DNA from: Novosphingobium sp. EMRT-2
GTDB taxonomy: Bacteria > Pseudomonadota > Alphaproteobacteria > Sphingomonadales > Sphingomonadaceae
Assembly (NCBI RefSeq): GCF_005145025.1
Contig: NZ_CP039695.1
Location: 1-64,000 of the forward strand
Length of the DNA: 64,000 bases
Direction of reading: 5' to 3'
Position 1 is the stretch's first letter. Every line of letters starts with the position of its first letter. Shown here piece after piece: positions 46,525 to 56,272 of the stretch. Both the position numbers and the translations under genes were made by a program. Below the pieces are notes generated by a model. The model made no database searches, was not told the origin of the DNA, and saw nothing but the letters and a program-made list of their open reading frames with translations.

Positions 46525-48465
46525 ATGAGTGATTCCGTGCTTGCAAACGGTTCGGACGAAAGCGCAGTTCCTTTATCCCCTGTCCGCGATTCCGGTCACC
46601 AGACTCACCATCATCAGGGCAGCCTGCTCAAGATGGCGGTCGGCGCGATCGGTGTGGTGTTCGGGGATATCGGCACCAGCCCGCTTTACGCGCTGCGCGA
46701 TACCTTTGCCGGCCATCACAAGCTGCCGCTCGACCAGTTGCACGTGTATGGCATCATCAGCCTGATGTTCTGGTCGATGATGATCATCGTGACGTTGAAG
46801 TACGTCAGCGTGATCATGCGCGCGGACAACAAGGGCGAGGGCGGCAGCCTGGCGCTGCTGGCGCTGATCAACCAGCACACCAGCGGCAACCGGTGGGGCA
46901 AGGGCATCATCCTGATGGGGGTGTTCGCCACCGCGCTGTTCTATGGCGATTCTATGATTACGCCCGCCGTTTCGGTGATGGGCGCTATCGAAGGTGTCGC
47001 GGTCTATCAGCCGGAAATGCACCGGCTGGTGGTGCCGATGGTCGTCGCCATCCTGATCTTCCTGTTCTTCATCCAGAGCCGGGGTACGGAACGCGTGGCG
47101 ACCTTCTTCGGTCCGATCATGTTGGCCTATTTCGCCACGATCGCGGTGCTGGGCGTGATCAGCATCCTGGCGTTCCCGCACGTGATCACCGCGCTCAGCC
47201 CGCACCACGCGGTGATGATGTTCGCGGCCGACCCGTTCCGGGGCTTCCTGGCGATGGGCGCGGCGGTGCTCGCCGTGACGGGCGCAGAAGCGCTCTATGC
47301 GGACATGGGCCATTTCGGCCGCAATCCGATCCGCGTATCGTGGCTGACGTTCGTGCTGCCGGCGCTGGTGCTGAACTATCTGGGCCAGGCCTCGCTGCTG
47401 ATGCGCGATCCGTCCGCGCTGGAAAGCCCGTTCTATTTCCTCGCGCCCGAATGGTTCCAGTGGCCGCTGCTCATCATCGCCTCGCTGGCGGCGGTCATCG
47501 CCTCGCAGGCGGTGATCTCTGGCGCGTTCTCGGTGACGCAGCAGGCGATACAGTTGGGCTTCATCCCACGCATGACGATCAAGCACACCAGCACGGCGGC
47601 GGGGCAGATCTACATCCCTGTGATCAACTGGGCGTTGATGGTGGCGGTGATCCTGCTGGTGCTGGTGTTCCAGCGCTCGTCGAACCTGACGGCGGCCTAC
47701 GGCATCGCCGTGACCGGCGCGATGCTGATCGACAACGTGCTGCTGGCCGTGGTGCTGTTCAAGCTGTGGAACTGGAAGCCGGTCTTCGCGGTCGGACTGC
47801 TGGCGCTGTTCTTCGTGATCGACGCGGGCTACCTCGGCGCGAACCTGACCAAGATCCCCGACGGCGGCTGGGTGCCGCTGCTGATGGGCGTCACCATCTT
47901 CACGCTGCTGACCACCTGGTCACGCGGGCGCGCGCTGATGCGGCAGAACATGGCGGAGGGGTCGATCCCGCTGGAAGTGTTCACCAAGTCCGCTCACGCC
48001 AGCGCCGCGCGCGTGCCGGGCACGGCGATCTTTATGGCTTCCACCGCATCGGGCGTGCCCTCGGCGCTGCTCCACAACATGAAGCACAACAAGGTGCTGC
48101 ATGAACGGGTGGTGATCCTGACCGTGCAGATCGAGGACGTGCCCTACGTGGATCAGGTGGAACGATCGGCCTGCAAGGATTTCGGCAACGGCTTCTACCG
48201 CGTCAGCCTGCGTTTCGGTTTCCTGGAGGAAACCGACGTGCCCGCCACGCTCAAGACCGTGACGATGTGCGGCGAACCGTTCGATATGATGAAGACCAGC
48301 TTCTTCCTGTCGCGCCAGACGCTGATCGCGTCGGACAAGCCGGGCATGGCGATCTGGCGCGAAAAGCTGTTCGCGTGGATGCTGCGCAACGCGGCGAGTG
48401 CGATGGAGTTCTTCCGGCTGCCGACCAACCGCGTGGTGGAGCTGGGTAGCCAGCTCAAGATCTGA
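46525..48465 (+). CDS. kup: KUP-family potassium uptake protein
   Basis: A proton-coupled K+ importer of the inner membrane, 646 residues from ATG 46525. It has about 12 membrane segments in the first 430 residues, starting with [20 protein letters not shown], the KUP signature. [32 protein letters not shown] and the C-terminal cytoplasmic domain from about residue 480 are present. The frame extends to 46480, but the Met at 46525 begins the normal hydrophilic N-terminus. Confidence 0.96.
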   Translation: MSDSVLANGSDESAVPLSPVRDSGHQTHHHQGSLLKMAVGAIGVVFGDIGTSPLYALRDTFAGHHKLPLDQLHVYGIISLMFWSMMIIVTLKYVSVIMRADNKGEGGSLALLALINQHTSGNRWGKGIILMGVFATALFYGDSMITPAVSVMGAIEGVAVYQPEMHRLVVPMVVAILIFLFFIQSRGTERVATFFGPIMLAYFATIAVLGVISILAFPHVITALSPHHAVMMFAADPFRGFLAMGAAVLAVTGAEALYADMGHFGRNPIRVSWLTFVLPALVLNYLGQASLLMRDPSALESPFYFLAPEWFQWPLLIIASLAAVIASQAVISGAFSVTQQAIQLGFIPRMTIKHTSTAAGQIYIPVINWALMVAVILLVLVFQRSSNLTAAYGIAVTGAMLIDNVLLAVVLFKLWNWKPVFAVGLLALFFVIDAGYLGANLTKIPDGGWVPLLMGVTIFTLLTTWSRGRALMRQNMAEGSIPLEVFTKSAHASAARVPGTAIFMASTASGVPSALLHNMKHNKVLHERVVILTVQIEDVPYVDQVERSACKDFGNGFYRVSLRFGFLEETDVPATLKTVTMCGEPFDMMKTSFFLSRQTLIASDKPGMAIWREKLFAWMLRNAASAMEFFRLPTNRVVELGSQLKI

Positions 48466-48467
48466 CG

Positions 48468-48496
48468 GTCTCCCGCCCGTCGCGCGGACGGGAGAC
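48468..48496. terminator. Hairpin between convergent kup and the lipoprotein gene
   Basis: gtctcccgcccgtc pairs imperfectly with gacgggagac, directly after the kup stop. There is no T-run. It lies between convergent genes, where a shared terminator is expected. Confidence 0.4.
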
Positions 48497-48515
48497 GCCT
48501 GTCAGGATAAACGAA

Positions 48516-48860
48516 TCAATTGCTGTTTTCGGCCTTGGCCTTGAGCTTCGCGGCCTCTTCCTTGGCCTTGTCGCCGGCCTTGTTCAGCGCATCGGCGGCT
48601 TTCACGCCAGCCTTGTCCGCCTCGACACCGGCCTTGTCGGCGGCGGCGTCGGCCTTGTTGATCGCTTCGTCTGCCGCGTTGCGGACCGATTCCGCACCCT
48701 CGCTGGCGGTGGCGCTGATGTCCGAGGCGGCGGCGGCAATGTCGTTCCCGGCTGAGGTAGCGGCCTCCTGCGCGTTGTCCTGCGTCTTTTCCGAGCAGGC
48801 AGAAAGCGCGAGGACGGCTGCCGCTGCGGCCAGGGTGATGAAGATGGGTTTGCGCATCAA
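48516..48860 (-). CDS. Small Ala-rich lipoprotein
   Basis: A 114-residue protein with a signal peptide and lipobox (FITLAAAAAVLALSACSE). A long Ala/Lys/Asp helix follows, with near-repeats (ADKAGVEADKAGVKAADALN) like those in late-embryogenesis-abundant and Lpp-like proteins. It is probably anchored in the outer or inner membrane and stress-related by analogy; no function is established. GGAGC lies upstream of the ATG. Confidence 0.75.
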   Translation of the reverse strand: MMRKPIFITLAAAAAVLALSACSEKTQDNAQEAATSAGNDIAAAASDISATASEGAESVRNAADEAINKADAAADKAGVEADKAGVKAADALNKAGDKAKEEAAKLKAKAENSN

Positions 48861-49001
48861 AAAGCTCCTCTCTGTCGCGTCACATCAAAGCGCGATGGCG
48901 CTTCGGGTTCCTGACGAACGTATCGTCCAACGGAAACGGGCGCGACTTTCCGGAGAAAGCCGCGCCCGTGCAAGCCTGGATGGCTCCGGTCAGCGTCGGA
49001 G

Positions 49002-49577
49002 TTACCCGAGGTTGGCGCTGACCATGCAGTAGAGCATCGGCAGCGACAGCAGCAGGTTTGTGCGGCTGGCGATCAGCGCGCGCGGCGCAGCGGCAGCCTT
49101 TTCCTCCGGGCTGGCTTCGACGATGCCGAGGATCTTCTTCTGCGCGGGCCAGATGATGAACCACACGTTGAACGACATGATGAGCGCGAGGTCCATGCCG
49201 AGGCCGATCAGGTTTTCGTGCTGGTTGAGCCCCTGGAGGATCAGCGCGCGGTGGACGTAGCCGGTTACGTAGGCGATCACCAGACCGGTAACGACCGTCA
49301 GCAGCGCGGCCCAGCGGAAGAAGAAGAACACCTTCGGCGCGATGTGGCCGGTGATCGCGCCCTTCTGTTCGGCCGGAATCGACGGCATCGTCGGCACCTG
49401 CACGAAGTTCAGGTAATAAAGCAGCCCGATCCACAGGATGCCGAAGAACACGTGCAGCCAGCGGAACACGGAATTGACATCAAGCGGCACTTCCGCGCCA
49501 AATCCCAGCATCACGGCGATGGCCGCGACAAGGCCGATCGCAAGCACGAGATGCAGGTTACCAAACAGCTTGGCCAT
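49002..49577 (-). CDS. Urate hydroxylase PuuD-like membrane protein
   Basis: A 191-residue integral membrane protein with about four helices. The central segment RWLHVFFGILWIGLLYYLNF, IAPKVFFFFRWAALLTVVTG and the late SFNVWFIIWPAQKKI match the membrane domain of PuuD. In PuuD itself this domain joins a cytochrome c domain; here only the membrane part is present, with no CxxCH. It is a stand-alone member of unknown substrate, possibly heme-binding through the conserved His. Confidence 0.7.
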   Translation of the reverse strand: MAKLFGNLHLVLAIGLVAAIAVMLGFGAEVPLDVNSVFRWLHVFFGILWIGLLYYLNFVQVPTMPSIPAEQKGAITGHIAPKVFFFFRWAALLTVVTGLVIAYVTGYVHRALILQGLNQHENLIGLGMDLALIMSFNVWFIIWPAQKKILGIVEASPEEKAAAAPRALIASRTNLLLSLPMLYCMVSANLG

Positions 49578-49735
49578 GAAACTTCCCCCAGTTTGCGCCC
49601 CTTGATCCGTTTACCCGGTTATCGCCGGAGGTGGGCTGTCAACATTCTAGGGGGTGTGCGCAATTTGTCACACGTTTTTGTCGTGCGGCAGGGTGTCGGC
49701 AATTTGCGGCAGGGCGGCTTGACGGGGTGACGCGT

Positions 49736-50389
49736 TCAATCGTGCGGCGGGTTCTGTTCCACCTCGTCCGCCGCTTCCGTGCCCAGCCCGTGCTTCAGCA
49801 GCATCGGGATCTGCGCGAAAGTGAACAGGAACGACAGCGCGGTCACGCCCCACAGCTTGGCCTGGAGCCAGCCGTCGAAACTGAGCGTGTGGCGCAGCAC
49901 TTCGTTCAGCACCGCCAGGAACAGGAAGAAGAAAGCCCAGTTGCGCGAAAGCTTCATCCAGCCGGCATCGTCCAGCCCGTCGAACGCGCTTTGCAGCAGG
50001 GTGCGCAGCATCGGCTTGCCCCGGACAAGGCCGGCGAACAGCACGCCGGCGAACAGCAGGTAGATCGCGGTGGGCTTGACCTGAATCCAGAACGGATCGC
50101 CCAGCAGCACGGTGAGCGTACCGAAGCCCAGAATCAGCACGGTCGACAGCCACAGCATCGGCGAAATCCGGCCGAGCCGCCACTTCGACACGATCAGCGC
50201 CACGATCGTCGCCACCATGAAAGCGATCGTGCCCTTGGTGACCGCCACCACCGTCCCGATCCCGGCGTCCGCTTCCTTGGGGCTGAAATGGCGATAGGCG
50301 AGGAAGAACACCAGTAGCGGGCCGTAATCGACCAGCAGGTTGATCCACGAGGATTTGGGCGCGGCGCCGGGCTGTTGAGCGTCAGACAT
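49736..50389 (-). CDS. yciB: YciB/IspZ family inner membrane protein (septation protein A)
   Basis: A 217-residue protein with five or six membrane helices. It starts SSWINLLVDYGPLLVFFLAY, with PMLWLSTVLILGFGTLTVLL, FWIQVKPTAIYLLFAGVLF and the family hallmark LSRNWAFFFLFLAVLNEVLR. It is implicated in cell envelope and division in other bacteria. It lies downstream of ftsY in the same orientation, a common alphaproteobacterial arrangement, separated by a dispersed repeat. Confidence 0.92.
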   Translation of the reverse strand: MSDAQQPGAAPKSSWINLLVDYGPLLVFFLAYRHFSPKEADAGIGTVVAVTKGTIAFMVATIVALIVSKWRLGRISPMLWLSTVLILGFGTLTVLLGDPFWIQVKPTAIYLLFAGVLFAGLVRGKPMLRTLLQSAFDGLDDAGWMKLSRNWAFFFLFLAVLNEVLRHTLSFDGWLQAKLWGVTALSFLFTFAQIPMLLKHGLGTEAADEVEQNPPHD

Positions 50390-50413
50390 GGAAAACCTGC
50401 ATCATGCGTGGAT

Positions 50414-50497
50414 CGTCATTGCGAGGAGCGTAGCGACGAAGCAACCCAGGGCGTCCTGCGCCGAACTCTGGATTGCTTCGCTTCGCTCGCAATGACG
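50414..50497. repeat. Dispersed palindromic repeat (REP-like) between ftsY and yciB
   Basis: cgtcattgcgaggagcg...cgaagcaa (from 50414) and ttgcttcgcttcgctcg...caatgacg (to 50497) form a long inverted repeat. The cgtcattgcgag/gcttcgc pattern is typical of intergenic repeats in alphaproteobacterial genomes. Confidence 0.75.
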
Positions 50498-50517
50498 AAG
50501 GGGAAAAAGGAAGGCGT

Positions 50518-51456
50518 TCACCGGAACACGCCCGCGATGACGCGGGCGACCAGATCGGGATCGAACGGGCGCAGGTCGTCGATTTTCTCGCCCACCCCGA
50601 TGGCATGGATCGGCAGGCCGTACTGTTCCGCCGCCGCCACCAGCACGCCGCCGCGAGCGGTGCCGTCCAGCTTGGTCATGATCAGGCCGGTCACTCCCGC
50701 CACTTCCTTGAAGATCTCGATCTGCTGGAGCGCGTTCTGGCCGTTGGTGGCATCGAGCACCAGCACCACGTCGTGCGGCGCGGCGGGGTTCAGGCGGCCC
50801 AGCACGCGGCGGACCTTGGCCAGTTCGTCCATCAGTTCGCGCTTGTTGTGGAGACGGCCGGCGGTGTCGACGATCAGCGCGTCGATGCCGGTGTCAGTCG
50901 CCGCCTTGACCGCGTCGAACACGATCGAGGCAGGGTCGCCACCCTCGGGGCCGGTGACCACGGGCACGCCCAGCCGGTCCGCCCAGACCTTGAGCTGGCC
51001 GATCGCGGCCGCGCGGAACGTATCGCCCGCCGCCAGCATCACGCCATAGTCCTGCTCCTGGAACAGGTGCGCCAGCTTGGCGATCGTGGTGGTCTTGCCC
51101 GATCCGTTGACGCCGATCACGAGGACGACGTGCGGACGGGGAAAGGCGGTGACCTCCAGCGGCTTCGCCACCGGGCGCAGGATCGCGGCGATTTCTTCGG
51201 CCACCGCTTCGCGCAGCGCGGTCTCGTCAATCCCGCGTTCGAACCTTTCGTCCGCCAGCCGTTCGCGGATGCGCGCGGCGGCGCGCGGACCAAGGTCGGA
51301 CAGGATCAGCGCGTCCTCGATCTCGTCGAGCTGCGCGTCGTCCAGCCGGGTCTTGCCGACGATGCCGGTCAGGTTCTCGGTGAGGCGTTCCGAAGTCTTG
51401 CGGAACCCGCCGAGAAGCCTGTCGCTCCAGCTTCCGTTCTCCGGCTCGGGGCTCAT
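50518..51456 (-). CDS. ftsY: Signal recognition particle receptor FtsY
   Basis: The SRP receptor GTPase, 312 residues from ATG 51456. The N-domain (GIVGKTRLDDAQLDEIEDAL) is followed by the G-domain with G1 VIGVNGSGKTTTIAKLAHLF, AAGDTFRAAAIGQLKVWADR, LIVDTAGRLHNKRELMDEL and LIMTKLDGTARGGVLVAAA. There is a very short N-terminal acidic region, usual in alphaproteobacteria. Its partner ffh is 2.3 kb away on the other strand. It overlaps mtaB by 4 bases. Confidence 0.96.
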   Translation of the reverse strand: MSPEPENGSWSDRLLGGFRKTSERLTENLTGIVGKTRLDDAQLDEIEDALILSDLGPRAAARIRERLADERFERGIDETALREAVAEEIAAILRPVAKPLEVTAFPRPHVVLVIGVNGSGKTTTIAKLAHLFQEQDYGVMLAAGDTFRAAAIGQLKVWADRLGVPVVTGPEGGDPASIVFDAVKAATDTGIDALIVDTAGRLHNKRELMDELAKVRRVLGRLNPAAPHDVVLVLDATNGQNALQQIEIFKEVAGVTGLIMTKLDGTARGGVLVAAAEQYGLPIHAIGVGEKIDDLRPFDPDLVARVIAGVFR

Positions 51457-52655
51457 GCCAGCATTCCTTCGATGATCCTTGTCGGCGTCAGGGTGACGAT
51501 GGTGCCCGCGGCCGTGCCTTCGGGCAGGCGATAGGGCGCGAACTCGGGCGAATGCCCGGTGCCGTCGCGTTCGGCAAGCACTTCGCGCGGGGCGCCGACC
51601 AGCGAGGCGAGCCAGCGCGCGCGTTCGGCCGCGACAGCGGCGCGGATTTCGGCCGCGCGCGCCCGGACCGTGGCCGGGGCGACCTGCGGCATCCGCGCGG
51701 CGGGCGTGCCGGGGCGGGGGGAATAGGGAAAGACATGGCCGTGGACCACGCCGCAATCGCGCACGATGGCCAGGTTGTTGGCGTGCATGGCCTCTGTCTC
51801 GGTGGGGAAGCCGGCGATCAGGTCCGCGCCGATGGCGATGTCCGGACGGGCAGCGCGCAGGGCATCGGTCAGTTCGACCGCCTGCGCCCGGCTGTGCCGG
51901 CGCTTCATCCGCTTGAGCACCATGTCGTCGCCCGATTGCAGCGAGAGATGCACATGCGGCATCACCCTGGCCTCACCGGTGATGATCTCGAACAGCAGTC
52001 CGTCGATCTCCACCCCGTCGAGCGAGGACAGGCGCAGGCGCGGCAGGCGGGGGAAGGCATCGAGGATCGCGCGCACCAGTACGCCCAGGCGCGGCGCATC
52101 GGGCAGATCCGCGCCCCAGCCGGTCACGTCCACGCCGGTCAGCACGATCTCGTTGACGCCCAGCAGCAGGTGCCGTTCGATCGCGCGGAGCACATCGGCA
52201 ACGGGCGTGGACAGGCTGGGGCCGCGCCCCTGCGGGATGATGCAGAAGGTGCAGGCGTGATCGCAGCCGGTCTGCACCGGCACGAAGGCGCGGGTGTGGA
52301 CCTCGCTCTGGCGCGGTGGGGCAGGTACGTCTGACGTATTCGGGTGCCAGACGTGCGGATCGGCCTTGGCCGCGTTGGGCACCACCGCATCCACTTCGGG
52401 CATGGCCGAGAAGCTGTCCGGTTCGATCGTTGCGGCGCAGCCCGTAACCACCAGGCGCGCGTGCGGGTGGCTGCGGCGCAGGCGACGCACCGCTCGGCGC
52501 GACTGGCGCACGGCTTCGGCGGTCACCGCGCAGGAATTGACCACGACCGTCGGCGTTTGGGATTCCGCCAGCATCGCGCGGATGCTTTCGCTTTCGGCGA
52601 GATTGAGCCGGCAGCCCAGCGTGACCACTTCGGCCGGTGCGACCGTTTCGGTCAT
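51453..52655 (-). CDS. mtaB: tRNA (N6-threonylcarbamoyladenosine-37-C2)-methylthiotransferase MtaB
   Basis: A radical SAM enzyme that adds a methylthio group to t6A37 of tRNA. The 400 residues have an N-terminal UPF0004 domain (VVTLGCRLNLAESESIRAML, VVVNSCAVTAEAVRQSRRAV, LVVTGCAATIEP). The radical SAM cluster follows (VQTGCDHACTFCIIPQGRG), then HVHLSLQSGDDMVLKRMKRR. ATG 52655 overlaps the dapF stop; the open frame upstream is a shadow of dapF. Confidence 0.95.
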   Translation of the reverse strand: MTETVAPAEVVTLGCRLNLAESESIRAMLAESQTPTVVVNSCAVTAEAVRQSRRAVRRLRRSHPHARLVVTGCAATIEPDSFSAMPEVDAVVPNAAKADPHVWHPNTSDVPAPPRQSEVHTRAFVPVQTGCDHACTFCIIPQGRGPSLSTPVADVLRAIERHLLLGVNEIVLTGVDVTGWGADLPDAPRLGVLVRAILDAFPRLPRLRLSSLDGVEIDGLLFEIITGEARVMPHVHLSLQSGDDMVLKRMKRRHSRAQAVELTDALRAARPDIAIGADLIAGFPTETEAMHANNLAIVRDCGVVHGHVFPYSPRPGTPAARMPQVAPATVRARAAEIRAAVAAERARWLASLVGAPREVLAERDGTGHSPEFAPYRLPEGTAAGTIVTLTPTRIIEGMLA

Positions 52656-53476
52656 GCCGGGTAGTCCGTATCCTCGAAGCTGCCCTCGAAGCTTGTGGCG
52701 GCGGGGCCGGTCATCAGGATCGAACCACCCTCCGGCCGTTCTCCTTCGGGCCACGCAATCGTCAGCGGGCCGCCGGGAAGCTCGACCGTCAGCGTCCGCC
52801 CCGTCCGCTTGCGCCGGATCGCCGCGACGGCGGTGGCGCAGGCGCCAGTGCCGCAGGCGCGGGTCAGGCCGGCACCGCGTTCCCACACGCGCAGGCGGAT
52901 GTGATCGGGGCCGATCAGGCTGGCGACATTGACGTTGACGCGTTCGGGAAACAGCGGGTCGTTCTCGATCAGCGGACCAAGCCGGGCAAGGTCCACCGCA
53001 TCGGCATCGGGCACGAAGAAGATGACGTGCGGATTGCCGACGTTGACGGCGGCGGGATCGGTCAGGTCTTCCCAGCCGACCGGCATGGTCAGCGTATCCA
53101 TAGCATAGGCAAGCGGGATGCGGTTCCAGTCGAAGCGGGGCGTGCCCATGTCGACCGCCACGCCATCGGCGCCCGCTGCCGAGCGGATCACGCCGGCCAG
53201 CGTCTCGATGCGCCGTTCGCCGCCCAGTAGCAGGCCCACCGCGCGGCTGGCATTGCCGCAGGCTTCCACTTCGCCGCCATCGTTGTTGAAGATGCGCATC
53301 CGCACATCGGCTACCACGGAGGGTTCCAGCACGATCAACTGGTCGCAGCCCACGCCCGTGCGCCGGTCGGCCAACGCGGCGGCGCGGCGGTCCGACATGG
53401 CAAGCGGGGTCTCGCGCGCGTCGATCACCACGAAATCGTTGCCAAGGCCGTGCATCTTGCGAAAGGGTATGCGCAT
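52652..53476 (-). CDS. dapF: Diaminopimelate epimerase
   Basis: Converts LL- to meso-diaminopimelate for lysine and peptidoglycan. The 274 residues from ATG 53476 contain both catalytic Cys: Cys73 in GGEVEACGNASRAVG and Cys208 in LTRACGTGACATAVAAIRR. The start is FRKMHGLGNDFVVIDA. It heads the dapF-mtaB-ftsY operon, whose stops and starts overlap. asd of the same pathway is 9 kb away. Confidence 0.97.
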   Translation of the reverse strand: MRIPFRKMHGLGNDFVVIDARETPLAMSDRRAAALADRRTGVGCDQLIVLEPSVVADVRMRIFNNDGGEVEACGNASRAVGLLLGGERRIETLAGVIRSAAGADGVAVDMGTPRFDWNRIPLAYAMDTLTMPVGWEDLTDPAAVNVGNPHVIFFVPDADAVDLARLGPLIENDPLFPERVNVNVASLIGPDHIRLRVWERGAGLTRACGTGACATAVAAIRRKRTGRTLTVELPGGPLTIAWPEGERPEGGSILMTGPAATSFEGSFEDTDYPA

Positions 53477-53734
53477 GGCGGGCGATCTAGGGCGCACGCG
53501 GGCTTAGCGCAATGCCGTAGGGCGCATACGGCGGCGGTTCGGCTTGCCTTTTCGCCCGGGCGGCGCTAAGGGCGGCTCGTTCCATCACCCCGAGGGGGCT
53601 GGAACGGCTCAATAACGGCTCCAACAGGATGCCACACGCTGGTCGGCGAGGTTTCGCCCACCGGCGTTTTTCGCGTTACGCAGGTTTGCGTGGGCGATGT
53701 GGCGAACGGCGGGGCATGGCAACGGGAATACGGC

Positions 53735-55219
53735 GTGTTCGATAGTCTTTCAGACCGGCTTGGAGGCGTGTTCGATCGCCTGCGCGGCCGCGGCGCGCTC
53801 AAGGAGGACGATGTCCGGGCGGCCATGCGCGAAGTGCGCATCGCGCTGCTCGAAGCCGACGTCGCGCTGCCCGTGGTGCGCCGTTTCGTCGACAAGGTCA
53901 CCGAGGAGGCCGTCGGCCAGTCGGTGCTGAAGTCGGTCACGCCCGGCCAGCAGGTCGTGAAGATCGTCAATGACGCGCTGGTCGAGATGCTGGGGTCGGA
54001 AACCGCCGATCTCGATCTCGCGGCAGCCCCTCCGGTCGTCATCATGATGGTCGGCCTGCAGGGGTCGGGCAAGACCACCAGCACCGCCAAGATCGGCAAG
54101 CTGCTCAAGGAAAAGCAGGGCAAGAAGGTCCTGATGGCCTCGCTCGACGTCAATCGTCCGGCGGCGCAGGAACAGCTCAAGGTGCTGGGCGAGCAGGTCG
54201 GCGTTGCCACGCTGCCGATCATCGTCGGCCAGCAGCCGGTGGACATCGCCACGCGCGCGCTCCACGCAGCGAAGCTGCAGGCGGTGGACGTCCTCCTGCT
54301 CGATACCGCCGGCCGCCTCCACGTCGATGCCGCGTTGATGGACGAGATGAAGGCGGTTGCCGCCGTCTCGGCCCCGAAGGAAACACTGCTCGTCGTTGAC
54401 TCGCTGACCGGGCAGGACGCGGTCAACGTGGCGCAGAGCTTTGCCGGCGAAGTCGATCTGACCGGCGTGGTGCTGACCCGCATGGACGGCGATGCGCGCG
54501 GCGGCGCGGCGCTGTCGATGCGCGCGGTTACCGGCAAGCCGATCAAGTTCGCCGCCACCGGCGAAAAGCTCGATGCGATCGAGCCGTTCCACCCGCAGCG
54601 CGTTGCCGGCCGCATCCTGGGCATGGGCGATATCGTCTCCATCGTCGAAAAGGCGGCGGCGACGGTGCAGGCGGACGAGGCCGAACGGCTGGCCGCGCGC
54701 ATGGCCAAGGGCCAGTTCGACATGAATGACCTGCGTACCCAGCTGCAGCAGATGCAGCGCATGGGCGGGCTTGGCGCGCTGGCAGGCATGATGCCCGGCA
54801 TGAAGAAGGCCAAGCAGGCGATGGCGCAATCGGGCATGGACGACAAGGTGCTGCTGCGCATGGACGCGATCATCGGTTCGATGACGCCGACCGAGCGCAC
54901 GCGGCCCGAACTGCTCAACGCCAAGCGCAAGATCCGCGTTGCCAAGGGTTCCGGCACGCAGGTTCAGGACGTGAACAAGCTCCTGAAGATGCACATGGAA
55001 ATGGCCAAGGCCATGAAGCAGATCAAGAAGATGGGCGGCCTCAAGGGGCTTGGCGCCCTGTTCGGCAAGGGCGGCCTTGGCGCCGCCATGCCGGGGCTGG
55101 ACCAGCAGGCCGGGCCGGGCGGGCTCGGTGGCCTCGGGGGCGGCATGGGTGGTGCCAGCGGTCTGCCGGGGCTCGGCAACATGCCCGCCAACCTCGGCGA
55201 TCTGCTGCGGAAGAAGTGA
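53735..55219 (+). CDS. ffh: Signal recognition particle protein Ffh
   Basis: The SRP GTPase that recognises signal sequences and pairs with FtsY. It has 494 residues from GTG 53735. The N-domain is followed by G1 MVGLQGSGKTTSTAKIGKLL, SLDVNRPAAQEQLKVLGEQV, LLLDTAGRLHVDAALMDEM and LTRMDGDARGGAALSMRAV. The Met-rich M-domain (LQQMQRMGGLGALAGMMPGM) and a Gly-rich tail complete it. The frame is open to 53690 but the family starts at FDSLSDRLG. In the 258 bases upstream (between the divergent dapF and ffh) I saw no SRP RNA. Confidence 0.96.
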   Translation: MFDSLSDRLGGVFDRLRGRGALKEDDVRAAMREVRIALLEADVALPVVRRFVDKVTEEAVGQSVLKSVTPGQQVVKIVNDALVEMLGSETADLDLAAAPPVVIMMVGLQGSGKTTSTAKIGKLLKEKQGKKVLMASLDVNRPAAQEQLKVLGEQVGVATLPIIVGQQPVDIATRALHAAKLQAVDVLLLDTAGRLHVDAALMDEMKAVAAVSAPKETLLVVDSLTGQDAVNVAQSFAGEVDLTGVVLTRMDGDARGGAALSMRAVTGKPIKFAATGEKLDAIEPFHPQRVAGRILGMGDIVSIVEKAAATVQADEAERLAARMAKGQFDMNDLRTQLQQMQRMGGLGALAGMMPGMKKAKQAMAQSGMDDKVLLRMDAIIGSMTPTERTRPELLNAKRKIRVAKGSGTQVQDVNKLLKMHMEMAKAMKQIKKMGGLKGLGALFGKGGLGAAMPGLDQQAGPGGLGGLGGGMGGASGLPGLGNMPANLGDLLRKK

Positions 55220-55264
55220 TTTCGGAAATTTGCGTTCGAAGAGTTTCGAGGAAAGGTTGAAGTA

Positions 55265-55729
55265 ATGTCTGTTTCTCTGCGTCTGTCGCGTGGCGGTTCC
55301 AAGAAGCGCCCGTATTACAAGGTCGTCGTCGCCAACAGCCGCGCTCCGCGCGATGGTGCCTATCTCGAGCAGGTCGGCACCTACAACCCGCTGCTGGCCA
55401 AGGACGACGCCAACCGCGTCCGTCTGGTCGAAGACCGCGTCCGCTACTGGCTGGGCGTCGGTGCGCAGCCGACTGATCGCGTGGCCCGCCTGCTCGACAA
55501 GGCCGGCATCAAGGAACGCGCCGCGACCAGCAACCTGAAGAAGGGAGAGCCGGGCCAGAAGGCCAAGGATCGCGCCGAGGAAAAGGCCGAGAAGGCGCGT
55601 GAAGCCGCAGAGGCCGCCGCGGCCGCCGCTGCTGCTCCGGCCCCCGCCGAGGAAGCTGCCGTTGAGGAAGCACCGGCTGAGGAAGCGCCCGCTGCCGAGG
55701 CTGCTGCCGAAGAGTCGACCGAGGCCTGA
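55265..55729 (+). CDS. rpsP: 30S ribosomal protein S16
   Basis: A small-subunit protein. Residues 1-85 are the S16 core ([40 protein letters not shown]). The remaining 65 residues are an Ala/Glu/Pro-rich tail not present in the typical 80-90 residue protein, giving 154 in all. Such tails occur in sphingomonads. rimM follows 2 bases after. Confidence 0.97.
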   Translation: MSVSLRLSRGGSKKRPYYKVVVANSRAPRDGAYLEQVGTYNPLLAKDDANRVRLVEDRVRYWLGVGAQPTDRVARLLDKAGIKERAATSNLKKGEPGQKAKDRAEEKAEKAREAAEAAAAAAAAPAPAEEAAVEEAPAEEAPAAEAAAEESTEA

Positions 55730-55731
55730 TC

Positions 55732-56220
55732 TTGTCGGACAAGCCCGTTACGCTGGCCGCCGTGACCGGTGCGCACGGAGTGACGGGCGAAGTCCGTCTC
55801 AAGCTGTTCGGAGAAGGCGTGGTGGCGCTCAAGCGCTACCGCGCCTTCAATGCTTCCAGCCTGACGCTGGAAAAGCTGCGCGATGACGGCAAGGGCGGCG
55901 CGATTGCCCGCTTTGCCGAAGTGACCGACCGGACCGCCGCCGAACGGCTGCGCGGCACCGCGCTCACCGTGCCGCGCTCGGCCCTGCCTTCGCTGGCGGA
56001 GGGCGAATACTATCATGCCGACCTGATCGGCCTTGCCGCCGTGTCCACCGATGGCGAATCGCTGGGCGAATGCATCGCGGTCGAAAACTACGGCGCGGGC
56101 GATGTGCTGGAAATCCGCCGGCCCGATGGAAAGCGCTTCATGGTGCCGATGCGCGCCGAAGCTGTGCCGGAATGGAACGAAACGCGGATGCTGATCGCTT
56201 CCGCCTATGCCGAGGCCTGA
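55732..56220 (+). CDS. rimM: Ribosome maturation factor RimM
   Basis: Assists 30S head assembly by binding S19. The 162 residues have an N-terminal barrel (VTLAAVTGAHGVTGEVRLKL) and a PRC-barrel (EGEYYHADLIGLAAVSTDGE, LEIRRPDGKRFMVPMRAEAV). The start is a TTG at 55732, right after rpsP; no ATG or GTG lies before the conserved strand. Its usual partner trmD is displaced by about 2.7 kb. Confidence 0.95.
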   Translation: MSDKPVTLAAVTGAHGVTGEVRLKLFGEGVVALKRYRAFNASSLTLEKLRDDGKGGAIARFAEVTDRTAAERLRGTALTVPRSALPSLAEGEYYHADLIGLAAVSTDGESLGECIAVENYGAGDVLEIRRPDGKRFMVPMRAEAVPEWNETRMLIASAYAEA

Positions 56221-56272
56221 TTTCGGCCCGGTCCGGCCGTTGTTTCGGTAACGCCGCCGTGGCGATGCGGAT

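Noticed and set aside
53477..53734. Possible SRP RNA gene in the gap before ffh
   Set aside because: The conserved GGAA-tetraloop hairpin with its internal loops is not present.
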